Shown here in pieces: positions 1 to 10,187 of a DNA stretch of 64,000 bases. The number at the start of each line of letters is the position of its first letter. The first letter of the stretch is position 1. The position numbers were made by a program, and so were the translations under genes. This DNA is from an uncultured Parabacteroides sp. (lineage in GTDB: Bacteria > Bacteroidota > Bacteroidia > Bacteroidales > Tannerellaceae): the NCBI GenBank assembly GCA_937894065.1, contig CALCST010000002.1:62001-126000 (forward strand). The letters run 5' to 3'. Below the pieces are notes generated by a model, which was not told the DNA's origin, did not search any database, and saw nothing but the letters and a program-made list of their open reading frames with translations.

Positions 1-3000
1 TTCACCGTCAATTTCAGCAACGATAGCTGGGTTAGAAGGGTTACGAGCCTCGAACAATTCAGTTACACGAGGCAAACCACCGGTGATATCACCCGCCTTA
101 CTTACGGCACGTGGAATCTTAACCAATACTTCACCAGCTCTTACAGAGTCACCTTCTTCTTTCACTACGTGAGCACCCAATGGCAATGAATAATTCTTCA
201 AATAATTACCATTTTCGTCAACGATGTGAGCTGCAGGAGCTTTTGTTTTATCCTTAGATTCGATGATAATCTTTTCTTTCAAACCTGTTGTTTCGTCACT
301 TTCAACTTTGTAAGTAACGTTTTCAATAACACTTTCGAATTCAAGTTTACCAGAAACTTCAGAAACGATTACGGCGTTGAATGGGTCCCATTCAATAATT
401 ACATCACCTTTCTTCAACAAATCACCATTACTAAAGAATAGTTTTGAACCGTAAGGGATGTTCTGTGTCATCAACACAATATTTGTATTAGGATCAACCA
501 AGCGCATTTCAGCCAAACGGCTAACTACAACCTGGAATTTCTTACCGTTTTCTTCTGTATCTACAGCTCTAAGTTCCTCAATTTCCAGAATAGCCTGATC
601 ATACTTACAAGACAAGCTGTTTTCTGTAGCAACGTTAGAAGCAATACCACCGACGTGGAATGTACGAAGTGTCAACTGAGTACCCGGCTCACCGATTGAC
701 TGAGCAGCGATAACACCAACAACTTCACCCTTCTGAACCATACGGTTTGTAGCAAGGTTACGTCCGTAACATTTAGCACAAACACCTTTCTTAGATTCAC
801 AAGTCAATACAGAACGGATTTCAACACTTTCGATTGGAGAATCCTGAATCTTCTTAGCTGCATCCTCACGAATTTCTTCTCCTGCATTAACAAGCACTTC
901 ACCAGTCAACGGATGAATTACATCATGAACAGAAACACGACCCAAAATTCTTTCATACAAAGAAGCAATAACTTCTTCGTTGTTCTTCAATTCTGTACAA
1001 ACCAAACCACGCAATGTACCACAATCTTCTTCATTGATGATAACATCGTGAGAAACGTCAACCAAACGACGAGTCAAATATCCGGCATCGGCAGTCTTCA
1101 AGGCTGTATCGGCCAAACCTTTACGAGCACCGTGAGTTGAAATAAAGTACTCCAACACTGACAAACCTTCCTTAAAGTTAGAAAGGATAGGGTTCTCGAT
1201 AATCTGACCACCTTCAGCACCACTCTTCTGAGGCTTAGCCATCAAACCACGCATACCAGACAACTGACGAATCTGCTCCTTAGAACCACGGGCTCCAGAA
1301 TCCATCATCATGAAGATTGAGTTGAAACCGTCGTTATCAGCAGTCAATTGTTTAATCAAAATATTAGACAACTTACTGTTGACATGTGTCCAAGTATCGA
1401 TAATCTGGTTGTAACGTTCGTTGTTTGTAATGAAACCCATGTTATAGTTGGCCATAATCTGCTCAACTTCTTCATAACCTTCTTTAACCAATTCATCTTT
1501 TTCAGCAGGAATCAAAACGTCTGCCAAGTTGAAAGACAAACCACCTTTGAAGGCCATATAATAACCAAGGTTCTTAATATCGTCAAGGAATTGAGCTGTA
1601 CGAGCAACACCACAAGCTTTAATAACTTTACCAATGATGTCACGCAAAGCTTTCTTACCTAAAACTTCATTCAAATAACCAACTTCTTTCGGCACAAATT
1701 CATTTACCATCAAACGACCTACAGAAGTTTCGACCATCTTCTTGACAAGATTACCGTTTTCATCCAAGTCGTCAACATATACTTTGATTGGTGCATGAAT
1801 TGCCAATTTCTTTTCGTTATACGCAATTGTTGCTTCTTCCGGTCCGTAGAAAATCAAACCTTCACCTTGAGTACCCTTGCGAAGTTTAGTAATATAATAC
1901 AAACCTAACACCATATCCTGTGAAGGCACAGTAATAGGAGCACCGTTTGCAGGGTTCAAAATATTATGAGAAGCCAACATCAACATCTGAGCTTCCAGAA
2001 TTGCTTCGTTACCAAGAGGCAAGTGAACCGCCATCTGGTCACCATCGAAGTCAGCATTGAACGCCGTACATGCAAGAGGATGCAACTGGATTGCTTTACC
2101 TTCGATCAATTTTGGCTGGAAAGCCTGAATACCCAATCGGTGCAATGTAGGGGCACGGTTCAACAACACTGGGTGACCTTTCATTACATATTCCAAAATA
2201 TCCCAAACAACTGGTTCTTTGCGGTCAACTATTTTCTTCGCAGATTTAACAGTCTTAACAATACCACGTTCGATCAATTTACGGATAACGAAAGGCTTAT
2301 ATAATTCAGCCGCCATATTCTTTGGCAAACCGCACTCATGCATCTTCAATTCTGGACCTACAACGATTACAGAACGAGCAGAGTAGTCAACACGTTTACC
2401 CAACAAATTCTGACGGAAACGACCTTGCTTACCTTTCAAGCTATCAGACAATGATTTCAAAGGTCTGTTAGCATCAGTCTTAACCGCACTTGATTTACGA
2501 GAGTTATCGAACAAAGAATCAACAGCTTCCTGAAGCATACGCTTTTCATTTCTCAAGATTACTTCCGGAGCTTTGATATCAATCAAGCGTTTCAAACGGT
2601 TATTTCTGATAATAACTCGACGATACAAGTCATTCAAGTCTGAAGTAGCAAAACGACCACCATCAAGTGGAACCAACGGACGCAATTCCGGTGGAATAAC
2701 CGGAATAACCTTCATAATCATCCATTCCGGTTTGTTTCTACCTTTGGATGCTCTGAACGATTCTACAACCTGCAAACGTTTCAAAGCTTCGTTCTTTCTC
2801 TGCTGAGAACTGTCAGTGCTAGCTCGATGTCTCAATTCGTAAGACAATGAATCCAAGTCCAAACGAGCCAAAAGGTCGTAAACAGCTTCAGCACCAATCT
2901 TAGCGATGAACTTGTTAGGATCTGAATCCTCAAGCAACTGATTTTCCTTTGGAAGGTTATCCAAAATCTGCAAGTATTCTTCTTCAGACAACAAATCCAA

Positions 3001-3459
3001 TGGAGCTACTTCTTCAACGCAACCCGGCTGGATAACTACATAACGTTCGTAATAAATAATAGCATCAAGCTTCTTTGTTGGCAAACCTAACAAATAACCA
3101 ATCTTGTTAGGTAAAGAACGGAAGTACCAGATATGTGCAATAGGAACAACCAAATGGATATGTCCCATACGTTCACGACGAACTTTTTTCTCGGTAACTT
3201 CCACACCACATCTATCACAAACAATACCTTTATAACGAATACGTTTGTATTTTCCGCAATGACATTCGTAATCCTTGATAGGACCAAAAATACGTTCGCA
3301 GAACAAACCGTCGCGTTCTGGTTTGTATGTACGATAGTTGATAGTTTCAGGCTTAAGAACTTCACCACTTGAATTTTCCAAAATCTCCTCAGGAGAAGCC
3401 AAGCCAATTGTTATTTTTGAAAAGTTACTCTTTATCTTGTTTTCTTTTCTAAAGGCCAT
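1..3459 (-). CDS. rpoC: RNA polymerase beta' subunit, 3' end cut by window edge
   Basis: Beta' subunit of RNA polymerase, which carries the active-site magnesium. The frame is open from the ATG at 3457-3459 to the left edge, giving 1153 codons; the remainder of the usual roughly 1400-residue Bacteroidales protein lies outside. The N-terminal zinc-ribbon cysteines (CHCGK, CDRCG) fall at about residues 66-84. The invariant catalytic loop NADFDGDQ is at about residues 468-475. The trigger-loop region (MMMDSGARGSK, then MRGLMAKPQ) is also readable. It follows rpoB by 76 nt in the same orientation and is clearly cotranscribed with it. The start is fixed by MAFRKENKIKSNF, the family's usual beginning. 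Confidence 0.98.
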   Translation of the reverse strand, partial: MAFRKENKIKSNFSKITIGLASPEEILENSSGEVLKPETINYRTYKPERDGLFCERIFGPIKDYECHCGKYKRIRYKGIVCDRCGVEVTEKKVRRERMGHIHLVVPIAHIWYFRSLPNKIGYLLGLPTKKLDAIIYYERYVVIQPGCVEEVAPLDLLSEEEYLQILDNLPKENQLLEDSDPNKFIAKIGAEAVYDLLARLDLDSLSYELRHRASTDSSQQRKNEALKRLQVVESFRASKGRNKPEWMIMKVIPVIPPELRPLVPLDGGRFATSDLNDLYRRVIIRNNRLKRLIDIKAPEVILRNEKRMLQEAVDSLFDNSRKSSAVKTDANRPLKSLSDSLKGKQGRFRQNLLGKRVDYSARSVIVVGPELKMHECGLPKNMAAELYKPFVIRKLIERGIVKTVKSAKKIVDRKEPVVWDILEYVMKGHPVLLNRAPTLHRLGIQAFQPKLIEGKAIQLHPLACTAFNADFDGDQMAVHLPLGNEAILEAQMLMLASHNILNPANGAPITVPSQDMVLGLYYITKLRKGTQGEGLIFYGPEEATIAYNEKKLAIHAPIKVYVDDLDENGNLVKKMVETSVGRLMVNEFVPKEVGYLNEVLGKKALRDIIGKVIKACGVARTAQFLDDIKNLGYYMAFKGGLSFNLADVLIPAEKDELVKEGYEEVEQIMANYNMGFITNNERYNQIIDTWTHVNSKLSNILIKQLTADNDGFNSIFMMMDSGARGSKEQIRQLSGMRGLMAKPQKSGAEGGQIIENPILSNFKEGLSVLEYFISTHGARKGLADTALKTADAGYLTRRLVDVSHDVIINEEDCGTLRGLVCTELKNNEEVIASLYERILGRVSVHDVIHPLTGEVLVNAGEEIREDAAKKIQDSPIESVEIRSVLTCESKKGVCAKCYGRNLATNRMVQKGEVVGVIAAQSIGEPGTQLTLRTFHVGGIASNVATENSLSCKYDQAILEIEELRAVDTEENGKKFQVVVSRLAEMRLVDPNTNIVLMTQNIPYGSKLFFSNGDLLKKGDVIIEWDPFNAVIVSEVSGKLEFESVIENVTYKVESDETTGLKEKIIIESKDKTKAPAAHIVDENGNYLKNYSLPLGAHVVKEEGDSVRAGEVLVKIPRAVSKAGDITGGLPRVTELFEARNPSNPAIVAEIDGE

Positions 3460-3491
3460 ATTGTATATTTATAAAGAGTTATCAACAGTTA

Positions 3492-3519
3492 AAGTAGGCA
3501 AGTTTTCTCTTGCCTACTT
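3492..3519 (-). other. Hairpin in the rpoB-rpoC intercistronic gap
   Basis: A perfect 11-bp stem (AAGTAGGCAAG with CTTGCCTACTT) closes a 6-nt loop between the rpoB stop and the rpoC start. Only a weak T run follows on the minus strand, so it is more likely an RNA processing or stability element than a full terminator. Function is inferred. Confidence 0.5.
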
Positions 3520-3535
3520 ATATGTATAATTTGAA

Positions 3536-6500
3536 TTAGTCTAATGTAAAGCTCAAGCCAAGACCTCTCAACTCATGCAACAAAACGTTCAATGATTCAG
3601 GTATACCTGGCTGTGGCATAGGATCACCCTTCACAATAGCTTCATAAGCTTTAGAACGACCTACAACGTCATCAGACTTGATAGTAAGAATTTCCTGCAA
3701 TACGTGTGCAGCACCAAATGCTTCAAGTGCCCAAACCTCCATCTCTCCGAAACGCTGACCACCAAACTGAGCCTTACCACCTAATGGCTGCTGAGTAATC
3801 AATGAGTACGGACCAATAGAACGAGCATGCATCTTGTCGTCAACCATGTGACCCAATTTCAAGAAGTAAGTCACACCTACTGTTGCAGGCTGGTCAAAAC
3901 GTTCACCAGTACCACCATCATACAAATAAGACTTACCATAACGAGGAATTCCAGCCTTATCAGTCCATTCATTCAAATCATCAAGAGTTGCACCGTCGAA
4001 AATAGGAGTAGCAAACTTCACATTCAAGCTACGACCTGCCCATCCAAGAACTGCTTCAAAAATCTGTCCCAAGTTCATACGAGAAGGCACACCAAGCGGA
4101 TTCAAACAAATATCAACTGGCGTTCCATCTTCCAAGAACGGCATATCTTCCTGACGAACAATCTTTGATACAATACCCTTATTACCGTGACGACCGGCCA
4201 TCTTATCACCAACCTGAATCTTTCTCTTCTTAGCAATATAAACTTTTGCCATCTGAACAATACCAGTTGGAAGTTCATCACCGATAGTAAGGTCAAATTT
4301 CTTACGACGAAGTTCTGAATCGAGCTCCTTGTATTTCTTAAGATAATTAACAATTACTTGTTTAATCAACTCATTCTTGTGCTCATCTTCAGTCCAGTTA
4401 CTTACCTGAATTGAATTGTAATCCAAATCCTCCAATGCCATTCTTGTGAACTTAGCACCTTTGGCAATTATTTCAGTGTTCAAATAATCCTTGACACCCT
4501 GTGACACCAAATTAGATGTCAAAGTCATCAATTTATTGATAAGGATATTCTTCAATTCAGCCAACTTAACTTCATATTCTTCATCTAATTTCGGAAGAAT
4601 AGCTTTGTCGCTCAATTTAGATTTACGCTTCTTAATAGCCTTAGAGAACAATTTAGTGTCAATTACAACACCACGCAATGAAGGAGTTGCCTTCAATGAT
4701 GCGTCCTTAACATCACCAGCTTTGTCACCAAAGATAGCGCGTAACAATTTTTCTTCAGGAGAAGGATCAGACTCACCCTTAGGAGTAATCTTACCAATCA
4801 AAATATCTCCCGGTTCAATACGAGCTCCAACACGAACAATACCTCTTTCATCCAAATCCTTAGTAGCATCTTCGCTTACGTTTGGAATATCAGAAGTAAG
4901 TTCTTCCATACCACGTTTTGTTTCACGAACTTCCAATATATATTCATCAACGTGAACAGAAGTAAAGAAGTCCTCACGAACCATACGTTCGTTCAAAACA
5001 ATAGCATCCTCGTAGTTGTAACCCTTCCAAGGCATGTATGCAACCTTAACATTTCGACCCAAAGCCAACTCTCCATTCTGTGTAGAGTAACCTTCTGTCA
5101 AAATATCACCCGGTTTAACTCTCTGACCTCTGCGGCAGATAGGACGCAAGTCAACAGTTGTTGACTGGTTAGTCTTACGCCACTTCGGAATATTATATGT
5201 AACAACCGCATCCTCAAATGAAACAAATTCTTCATCCTCTGTACGGTCATATTTAATCTTAATGCAAGTTGCATCAACAAATACGATTTCACCTTCGCGC
5301 TCAGCAACAATCTGAGTTCTTGAATCACGAGCAACCTGAGCTTCTATACCAGTACCTACGATAGGAGCATCAGTACGCAACAAAGGAACTGCCTGGCGCA
5401 TCATGTTTGAACCCATCAACGCACGGTTAGCATCATCGTGTTCCAAGAAAGGAATCAAAGAAGCAGCAATAGATGCAATCTGAGTTGGGGAAACGTCCAT
5501 CAAATTAACTTCAGATGGAGCAACAACAGGGAAATCAGCCTCCTGTCTTGATTTAACTTTATCCCTCACGAAACGACCATTTTCATCCAATGGAGCATTA
5601 CCTTGAGCGATAATCATATTTTCCTCTTCTTCTGCTGTGTAATATTGCAAACCTTCTGGAGACAAATCAACGACACCATTTTCTACCTTACGGTATGGAG
5701 TTGCGATAAATCCAAGGTCATTAATCTTAGCATATACACAAAGAGATGAAATCAAACCAATGTTTGGTCCTTCAGGAGTTTCAATAGGACACAAACGACC
5801 ATAGTGAGTATAGTGAACGTCTCGAACCTCGAAACCTGCACGATCACGAGACAAACCACCAGGTCCTAATGCAGACAAACGACGTTTGTGAGTAATTTCT
5901 GCAAGAGGGTTAGTCTGGTCCATAAACTGTGACAAAGCATTCGTTCCAAAGAATGAATTAACAACTGAAGAAATAGTCTTAGCGTTAATCAAATCAATTG
6001 GAGTAAAGACTTCGTTATCGCGCACGTTCATTCTTTCACGAACTGTACGTGACATTCTTGCCAAACCAATACCGAACTGATTATACAACTGTTCACCAAC
6101 AGTACGTACACGACGGTTACTCAAATGGTCAATATCATCAACTATTGCCTTAGAGTTAATCAACTCTATCAAATATTTGATGATTTCAATAATATCTTCC
6201 TTAGTTAAAACCTTTATTTCTTCGCTAGTCTGAAGGTTCAACTTTTTATTGATACGATAGCGACCAACTTCGCCCAAATCATATCGTTTTTCAGAGAAGA
6301 ACAAGTTTGTGATAACTTCACGAGCACTTGCTTCATCTGCAGGCTCTGCATTACGCAACTGTCTGTAGATATACAAAACAGCCTCTTTTTCAGAGTTACT
6401 TGGGTCTTTCTGCAGAGTATTATATATTATAGCATAGTCTGTAAGATTCTGATCTTCTCGGTGTAAAAGAATATTCTGAGTACCAGACTCGAGAATAGCA

Positions 6501-7348
6501 TCAATATTATCATTATCCAATACTGATTCACGATCGATAATGACATCATTACGTTCTATTGAAACAACCTCACCTGTGTCTTCGTCAACGAAATCCTCTA
6601 CCCAAGTTTTCAAAACACGTGCAGCCAATTTACGGCCCACATATTTCTTCAGATTAGCTTTTGTAACCTTAACTTCTTCTGCAAGGTTGAAAATTTCAAG
6701 GATATCCTTATCACTTTCAAAACCTATTGCTCTCAACAAAGTTGTTACAGGTAATTTCTTTTTACGATCGATATATGCATACATGACATTATTGATGTCA
6801 GTTGCAAATTCAATCCATGAACCTTTAAAAGGAATGATACGAGCAGAATACAATTTAGTACCATTGGCATGTGTACTCTGTCCAAAGAACACACCTGGTG
6901 AACGATGCAGCTGAGAAACTACAACACGTTCAGCACCATTGATGACAAAAGTACCACGTTCTGTCATATAAGGTATCGGACCCAAATATACATCCTGAAT
7001 TACAGTATCAAAATCCTCATGATCCGGGTCAGTACAATATAATTTTAACTTAGCCTTTAAAGGAACACTATAAGTAAGACCACGTGAGATACATTCATCA
7101 ATGCTATAACGTGGTGGATCGATATAGTAGTCTAAGAACTCCAACACAAAGTTGTTTCTAGTATCTGCTATAGGGAAATTCTCTGCAAATACCTTATACA
7201 AACCCTCCTTCTTTCTCTTTTCAGGAGGCGTGTCGAGTTGAAGGAAGTCTTGGAAAGACTTCAATTGTACTTCGAGAAAGTCTGGATATGGAAGAGAATT
7301 CTTAATCGAAGCAAAACTAACTCTTTGATTTACAGTTGTTGAAGACAT
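3536..7348 (-). CDS. rpoB: RNA polymerase beta subunit
   Basis: Catalytic beta subunit of RNA polymerase, 1270 residues, the full family length for Bacteroidetes. Clear landmarks are the rifampicin-pocket region (FGTNALSQFMDQTNPL, THKRRLSALGPGG), the GRLCPIETPEGPNIGLI segment and the C-terminal clamp GDKMAGRHGNKGIVS. The protein ends with the GGKAQFGGQRFGEMEVWALEAFGA anchor region common to the family (quoted here only as a landmark near residue 1190). It lies between rplL, from which a terminator-like hairpin separates it, and rpoC. The start MSSTTVNQRVSFASI follows a 106-nt gap. No frameshift or unusual residue was seen in the core motifs. Confidence 0.98.
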   Translation of the reverse strand: MSSTTVNQRVSFASIKNSLPYPDFLEVQLKSFQDFLQLDTPPEKRKKEGLYKVFAENFPIADTRNNFVLEFLDYYIDPPRYSIDECISRGLTYSVPLKAKLKLYCTDPDHEDFDTVIQDVYLGPIPYMTERGTFVINGAERVVVSQLHRSPGVFFGQSTHANGTKLYSARIIPFKGSWIEFATDINNVMYAYIDRKKKLPVTTLLRAIGFESDKDILEIFNLAEEVKVTKANLKKYVGRKLAARVLKTWVEDFVDEDTGEVVSIERNDVIIDRESVLDNDNIDAILESGTQNILLHREDQNLTDYAIIYNTLQKDPSNSEKEAVLYIYRQLRNAEPADEASAREVITNLFFSEKRYDLGEVGRYRINKKLNLQTSEEIKVLTKEDIIEIIKYLIELINSKAIVDDIDHLSNRRVRTVGEQLYNQFGIGLARMSRTVRERMNVRDNEVFTPIDLINAKTISSVVNSFFGTNALSQFMDQTNPLAEITHKRRLSALGPGGLSRDRAGFEVRDVHYTHYGRLCPIETPEGPNIGLISSLCVYAKINDLGFIATPYRKVENGVVDLSPEGLQYYTAEEEENMIIAQGNAPLDENGRFVRDKVKSRQEADFPVVAPSEVNLMDVSPTQIASIAASLIPFLEHDDANRALMGSNMMRQAVPLLRTDAPIVGTGIEAQVARDSRTQIVAEREGEIVFVDATCIKIKYDRTEDEEFVSFEDAVVTYNIPKWRKTNQSTTVDLRPICRRGQRVKPGDILTEGYSTQNGELALGRNVKVAYMPWKGYNYEDAIVLNERMVREDFFTSVHVDEYILEVRETKRGMEELTSDIPNVSEDATKDLDERGIVRVGARIEPGDILIGKITPKGESDPSPEEKLLRAIFGDKAGDVKDASLKATPSLRGVVIDTKLFSKAIKKRKSKLSDKAILPKLDEEYEVKLAELKNILINKLMTLTSNLVSQGVKDYLNTEIIAKGAKFTRMALEDLDYNSIQVSNWTEDEHKNELIKQVIVNYLKKYKELDSELRRKKFDLTIGDELPTGIVQMAKVYIAKKRKIQVGDKMAGRHGNKGIVSKIVRQEDMPFLEDGTPVDICLNPLGVPSRMNLGQIFEAVLGWAGRSLNVKFATPIFDGATLDDLNEWTDKAGIPRYGKSYLYDGGTGERFDQPATVGVTYFLKLGHMVDDKMHARSIGPYSLITQQPLGGKAQFGGQRFGEMEVWALEAFGAAHVLQEILTIKSDDVVGRSKAYEAIVKGDPMPQPGIPESLNVLLHELRGLGLSFTLD

Positions 7349-7388
7349 CTGGTAAGGATTTTATTGAACTAAATGAAATTATAGACAC

Positions 7389-7427
7389 AAAAAGGTTAAG
7401 AATCTTCCTTACAGAAGATTCTTAACC
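7389..7427 (-). terminator. Terminator/attenuator between rplL and rpoB
   Basis: Read on the minus strand, a perfect 13-bp stem (GGTTAAGAATCTT with AAGATTCTTAACC, 8-nt loop) runs straight into five T residues. It stands 27 nt past the rplL stop and 40 nt before the rpoB start. This is the position at which enterobacteria have a partial attenuator that lowers rpoBC expression relative to the ribosomal genes. Partial readthrough is inferred, since rpoB has no other obvious promoter here. Confidence 0.8.
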
Positions 7428-7454
7428 AACTCACCTGTTTAACAGGTTTTAATC

Positions 7455-7829
7455 TTATTTAAGCTCAACTTCAGCACCAGCTTCTTCCAAGCTCTTCTTC
7501 AAAGCTTCAGCATCTGCTTTGTCGATACCTTCTTTCAAGTTGCTAGGAGCACCGTCAACCAAATCCTTAGCTTCTTTCAAACCAAGACCAGTCAATTCTT
7601 TAACCAACTTAACGATAGCCAACTTGTTAGCACCAGCTGATTTCAATACTACATCGAAAGATGTTTTTTCTTCTGCAGCAGCAGCGCCAGCAGCAGCAGG
7701 ACCTGCAACAGCAACAGCTGCAGCAGCAGGTTCGATACCATATTCTTCTTTCAAGATTGTAGCCAATTCGCTAACTTCTTTTACTGTCAGGTTTACTAAT
7801 TGTTCTGCAAAAGCTTTCAAATCTGCCAT
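7455..7829 (-). CDS. rplL: Ribosomal protein L7/L12
   Basis: Acidic stalk protein of the 50S subunit, 124 residues, which recruits translation factors. The order is an N-terminal dimerisation helix (MADLKAFAEQLVNLTVKEV), an Ala-rich flexible hinge at about residues 36-52, and the C-terminal factor-binding domain with KTSFDVVLKSAGANK and ITGLGLKEAKDLV-type signature (here LTGLGLKEAKDLVDGAP). It sits 43 nt after rplJ, its L10 partner, in the conserved JL-rpoBC order. The length and start match the family. Confidence 0.98.
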   Translation of the reverse strand: MADLKAFAEQLVNLTVKEVSELATILKEEYGIEPAAAAVAVAGPAAAGAAAAEEKTSFDVVLKSAGANKLAIVKLVKELTGLGLKEAKDLVDGAPSNLKEGIDKADAEALKKSLEEAGAEVELK

Positions 7830-7872
7830 TTTTGTATATTTTAAATGATTATTTTACTTGTTTAATTATAAA

Positions 7873-8394
7873 TTATCTTTCTTCCAATGTCTTCAACAAG
7901 CCATGGATAGTTTGTCCTGATGACTGTAAAGCAGAGATAACGTTCTTCGCTGGAGATTCCAACAATGCGATAACGTCTGCGATAAGTTCGTTTTTGCTCT
8001 TGATATTTACCAATTCTTCCAAGCTGTCTGCACCGAAGAAACCTTCCTGTACATAAGCACCTTTAAGCTGAGGTTTACCTTCACCTTTAGAATCCTTAGT
8101 AAATTCTTTGATCAAACGAGCTGGGGCATTAGCAACATGTGAGAACATCACTGCTGTATTACCCTTAAGAGCAGAATGTAGAGGTGAGAAATCACCTTCA
8201 ACATTTTCTAATGCTTTTTTAAGCAAATTGTTTTTAACAACGACTAGCTTAACTTCGTTTTTGAAACATTCTCTTCTTAATTTGCTAGTTTTCTCAGCAT
8301 CGATTGCTTCGATATCTGTCAAATAGAAGTTAGGATATTCCTTCAAAGTAGCAGTCAATTGCTCTATAATAACACCTTTATCTTCCTTTCTCAT
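7873..8394 (-). CDS. rplJ: Ribosomal protein L10
   Basis: Stalk base protein of the large subunit, 173 residues, which anchors L7/L12 dimers to 23S rRNA. The N-terminal RNA-binding region starts MRKEDKGVIIEQL. The conserved VVKNNLLKKAL segment lies at about residues 52-62 and the C-terminal helix that binds L7/L12 is present (ISALQSSGQTIHGLLKTL). It is between rplA (14-nt gap) and rplL (43-nt gap). In other bacteria L10 with L7/L12 represses its own mRNA; no such leader could be defined here. Confidence 0.97.
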   Translation of the reverse strand: MRKEDKGVIIEQLTATLKEYPNFYLTDIEAIDAEKTSKLRRECFKNEVKLVVVKNNLLKKALENVEGDFSPLHSALKGNTAVMFSHVANAPARLIKEFTKDSKGEGKPQLKGAYVQEGFFGADSLEELVNIKSKNELIADVIALLESPAKNVISALQSSGQTIHGLLKTLEER

Positions 8395-8408
8395 TGTTCA
8401 ATTGTTTT

Positions 8409-9107
8409 TTAGTTTTCTTCAACTGATTTTGGGTCAATTTTAATACCCGCACTCATAGTACTTGAAAGATAAATGCTCTTTATATATGTACCTTTAGCAG
8501 CAGACGGTTTCAACTTAATCAAAGTTGAAATAAATTCCTTAGCATTATCACGGATTTGTTCCGCATTGAAAGAAACTTTACCGATTGAAGTGTGAACGAT
8601 ACCAGCTTTATCAACTTTAAAGTCGATTTTACCCTGTTTAACTTCTTTTACTGCGCTTCCAATTTCATTGGTAACAGTACCACTCTTTGGATTCGGCATC
8701 AAACCACGAGGACCCAATACACGACCTAGAGCACCAATTTTACCCATGATTGAAGGCATAGTAATGATTACGTCAACATCAGTCCAACCACCTTTAATCT
8801 TTTCAATATATTCTTCTAGTCCAACATAGTCAGCACCAGCTGCAGTAGCTTCTGCTTCCTTATCTGGAGTACACAATGCAAGAACCCTAACCTGCTTACC
8901 TGTTCCATGAGGCAATGAAACAACGCCTCTTACCATCTGATTGGCTTTACGGGGATCAACACCTAAACGAACATCCACATCTACAGAAGCATCGAACTTA
9001 GTTGTTGTGATTTCCTTTACCAACTCAGCAGCTTCCTTAAGTGAATATGCCTTCCCAGCTTCAATTTTACCCAATGCCAACTTTTGATTTTTTGTAAGTT
9101 TACTCAT
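8409..9107 (-). CDS. rplA: Ribosomal protein L1
   Basis: Large-subunit protein of the L1 stalk, 232 residues, the usual bacterial length. It contains the family signature around residues 120-150 (IMGKIGALGRVLGPRGLMPN followed by PKSGTVT) and the two-domain arrangement expected from family structures. It lies 15 nt after rplK and 14 nt before rplJ, so the four ribosomal genes form one tight transcript. L1 is a known translational repressor of the L11 operon in other bacteria; a target site was not identified by eye. Confidence 0.98.
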   Translation of the reverse strand: MSKLTKNQKLALGKIEAGKAYSLKEAAELVKEITTTKFDASVDVDVRLGVDPRKANQMVRGVVSLPHGTGKQVRVLALCTPDKEAEATAAGADYVGLEEYIEKIKGGWTDVDVIITMPSIMGKIGALGRVLGPRGLMPNPKSGTVTNEIGSAVKEVKQGKIDFKVDKAGIVHTSIGKVSFNAEQIRDNAKEFISTLIKLKPSAAKGTYIKSIYLSSTMSAGIKIDPKSVEEN

Positions 9108-9122
9108 CTCAATTGAAGTTTA

Positions 9123-9566
9123 TTAGTTATTACCCGGGAATGTCCCTTTAACAGTGATACCCATACTTCTAGCTGTACCAGCAACCATTTTCATGGCTGA
9201 TTCTACAGTAAAGCAGTTCAAATCTACCAATTTGTCTTCTGCAATAGCTTTAACCTGATCCCAAGTAATTTCAGCAATTTTCTTACGATTAGGTTCTGCA
9301 GAACCACTCTTTTGTTTTGTAGCTTCCAACAACTGAATAGCTACTGGAGGGGTTTTAACGACAAAGTCGAAAGACTTATCAGCATAGTAAGTAATTACAA
9401 CAGGCAATACTTTACCAGCTTTGTCTTGGGTCTTGGCATTAAATTGCTTGCAAAACTCCATAATGTTAATACCCTTAGAACCTAGAGCAGGTCCAACTGG
9501 GGGAGAAGGGTTTGCTGCTCCTCCTTTAATCTGCAATTTGATTTGTCCAGCAACTTCTTTAGCCAT
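9123..9566 (-). CDS. rplK: Ribosomal protein L11
   Basis: Protein of the GTPase-associated centre, 147 residues. It starts MAKEVAGQIKLQIKGGAANP and shows the PSPPVGPALGSKGINIMEFC motif characteristic of the N-terminal domain (proline-rich thiostrepton-binding side). The C-terminal RNA-binding domain ends in GTARSMGITVKGTFPGNN. It follows nusG by 66 nt and precedes rplA by 15 nt, the conserved order in most bacteria. Confidence 0.98.
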   Translation of the reverse strand: MAKEVAGQIKLQIKGGAANPSPPVGPALGSKGINIMEFCKQFNAKTQDKAGKVLPVVITYYADKSFDFVVKTPPVAIQLLEATKQKSGSAEPNRKKIAEITWDQVKAIAEDKLVDLNCFTVESAMKMVAGTARSMGITVKGTFPGNN

Positions 9567-9632
9567 TTTTCTAAAAATTTAGATATATAACATCAATAAC
9601 AGAAAGATCAGTACTTTTCGTAACAAGAGTAC

Positions 9633-10175
9633 TTACTCTTTCTCAACTTGTGTATAAGCCAACTCAAGTGGTGTTTTACGTCCGAAAACTTTAACCATCA
9701 CTTTAAGTTTCTTTTTCTCAGCATTGACTTCTTCAATGATTCCACTAAAACCATTGAACGGACCGAAAGTGATTTTAACAGTCTCACCAACCAAATATTG
9801 AACATCAAGCTCGTTCGGCTGCTCCTGCATTTCATCAACCGTTCCTAAGATTCGGCTGACTTCTGACGGACGCAAAGGAACTGGGTTATCAGACCCGCCC
9901 AAAAATCCAATAATATTAGGAATATTCCTCAAGCGATGAGCGACTTCACCTACCAAAGCGGCTTCAACCAATACATAACCTGGCAAATAAGCTCTTTCTT
10001 TTACAACTTTTTTACCATTACGCACTGAATAAGTTTTTTCAGTAGGAATTAAAACCTGTGAAACATATTCTCCTAAGTCAGTATTCTTAATCTCAGCTTC
10101 CAAATACTCCTTCGCTTTGTTCTCTTTACCACTTATGGCACGAAGAACATAAAATTTCTTTTGAACGTCAGACAT
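9633..10175 (-). CDS. nusG: Transcription termination/antitermination factor NusG
   Basis: Elongation factor that binds the RNA polymerase clamp and links it to the leading ribosome or to Rho, 180 residues. The NGN domain occupies about residues 8-115 (KKFYVLRAISGKENKAKEYL; LPGYVLVEA). A KOW motif lies at about residues 128-150 (GETVKITFGPFNGFSGIIEE). It follows secE by 12 nt, the usual secE-nusG pair. The start MSDVQKKFYVLRAISG fits the family; no insertion is present. Confidence 0.97.
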   Translation of the reverse strand: MSDVQKKFYVLRAISGKENKAKEYLEAEIKNTDLGEYVSQVLIPTEKTYSVRNGKKVVKERAYLPGYVLVEAALVGEVAHRLRNIPNIIGFLGGSDNPVPLRPSEVSRILGTVDEMQEQPNELDVQYLVGETVKITFGPFNGFSGIIEEVNAEKKKLKVMVKVFGRKTPLELAYTQVEKE

Positions 10176-10187
10176 ACCTAAAACTGA

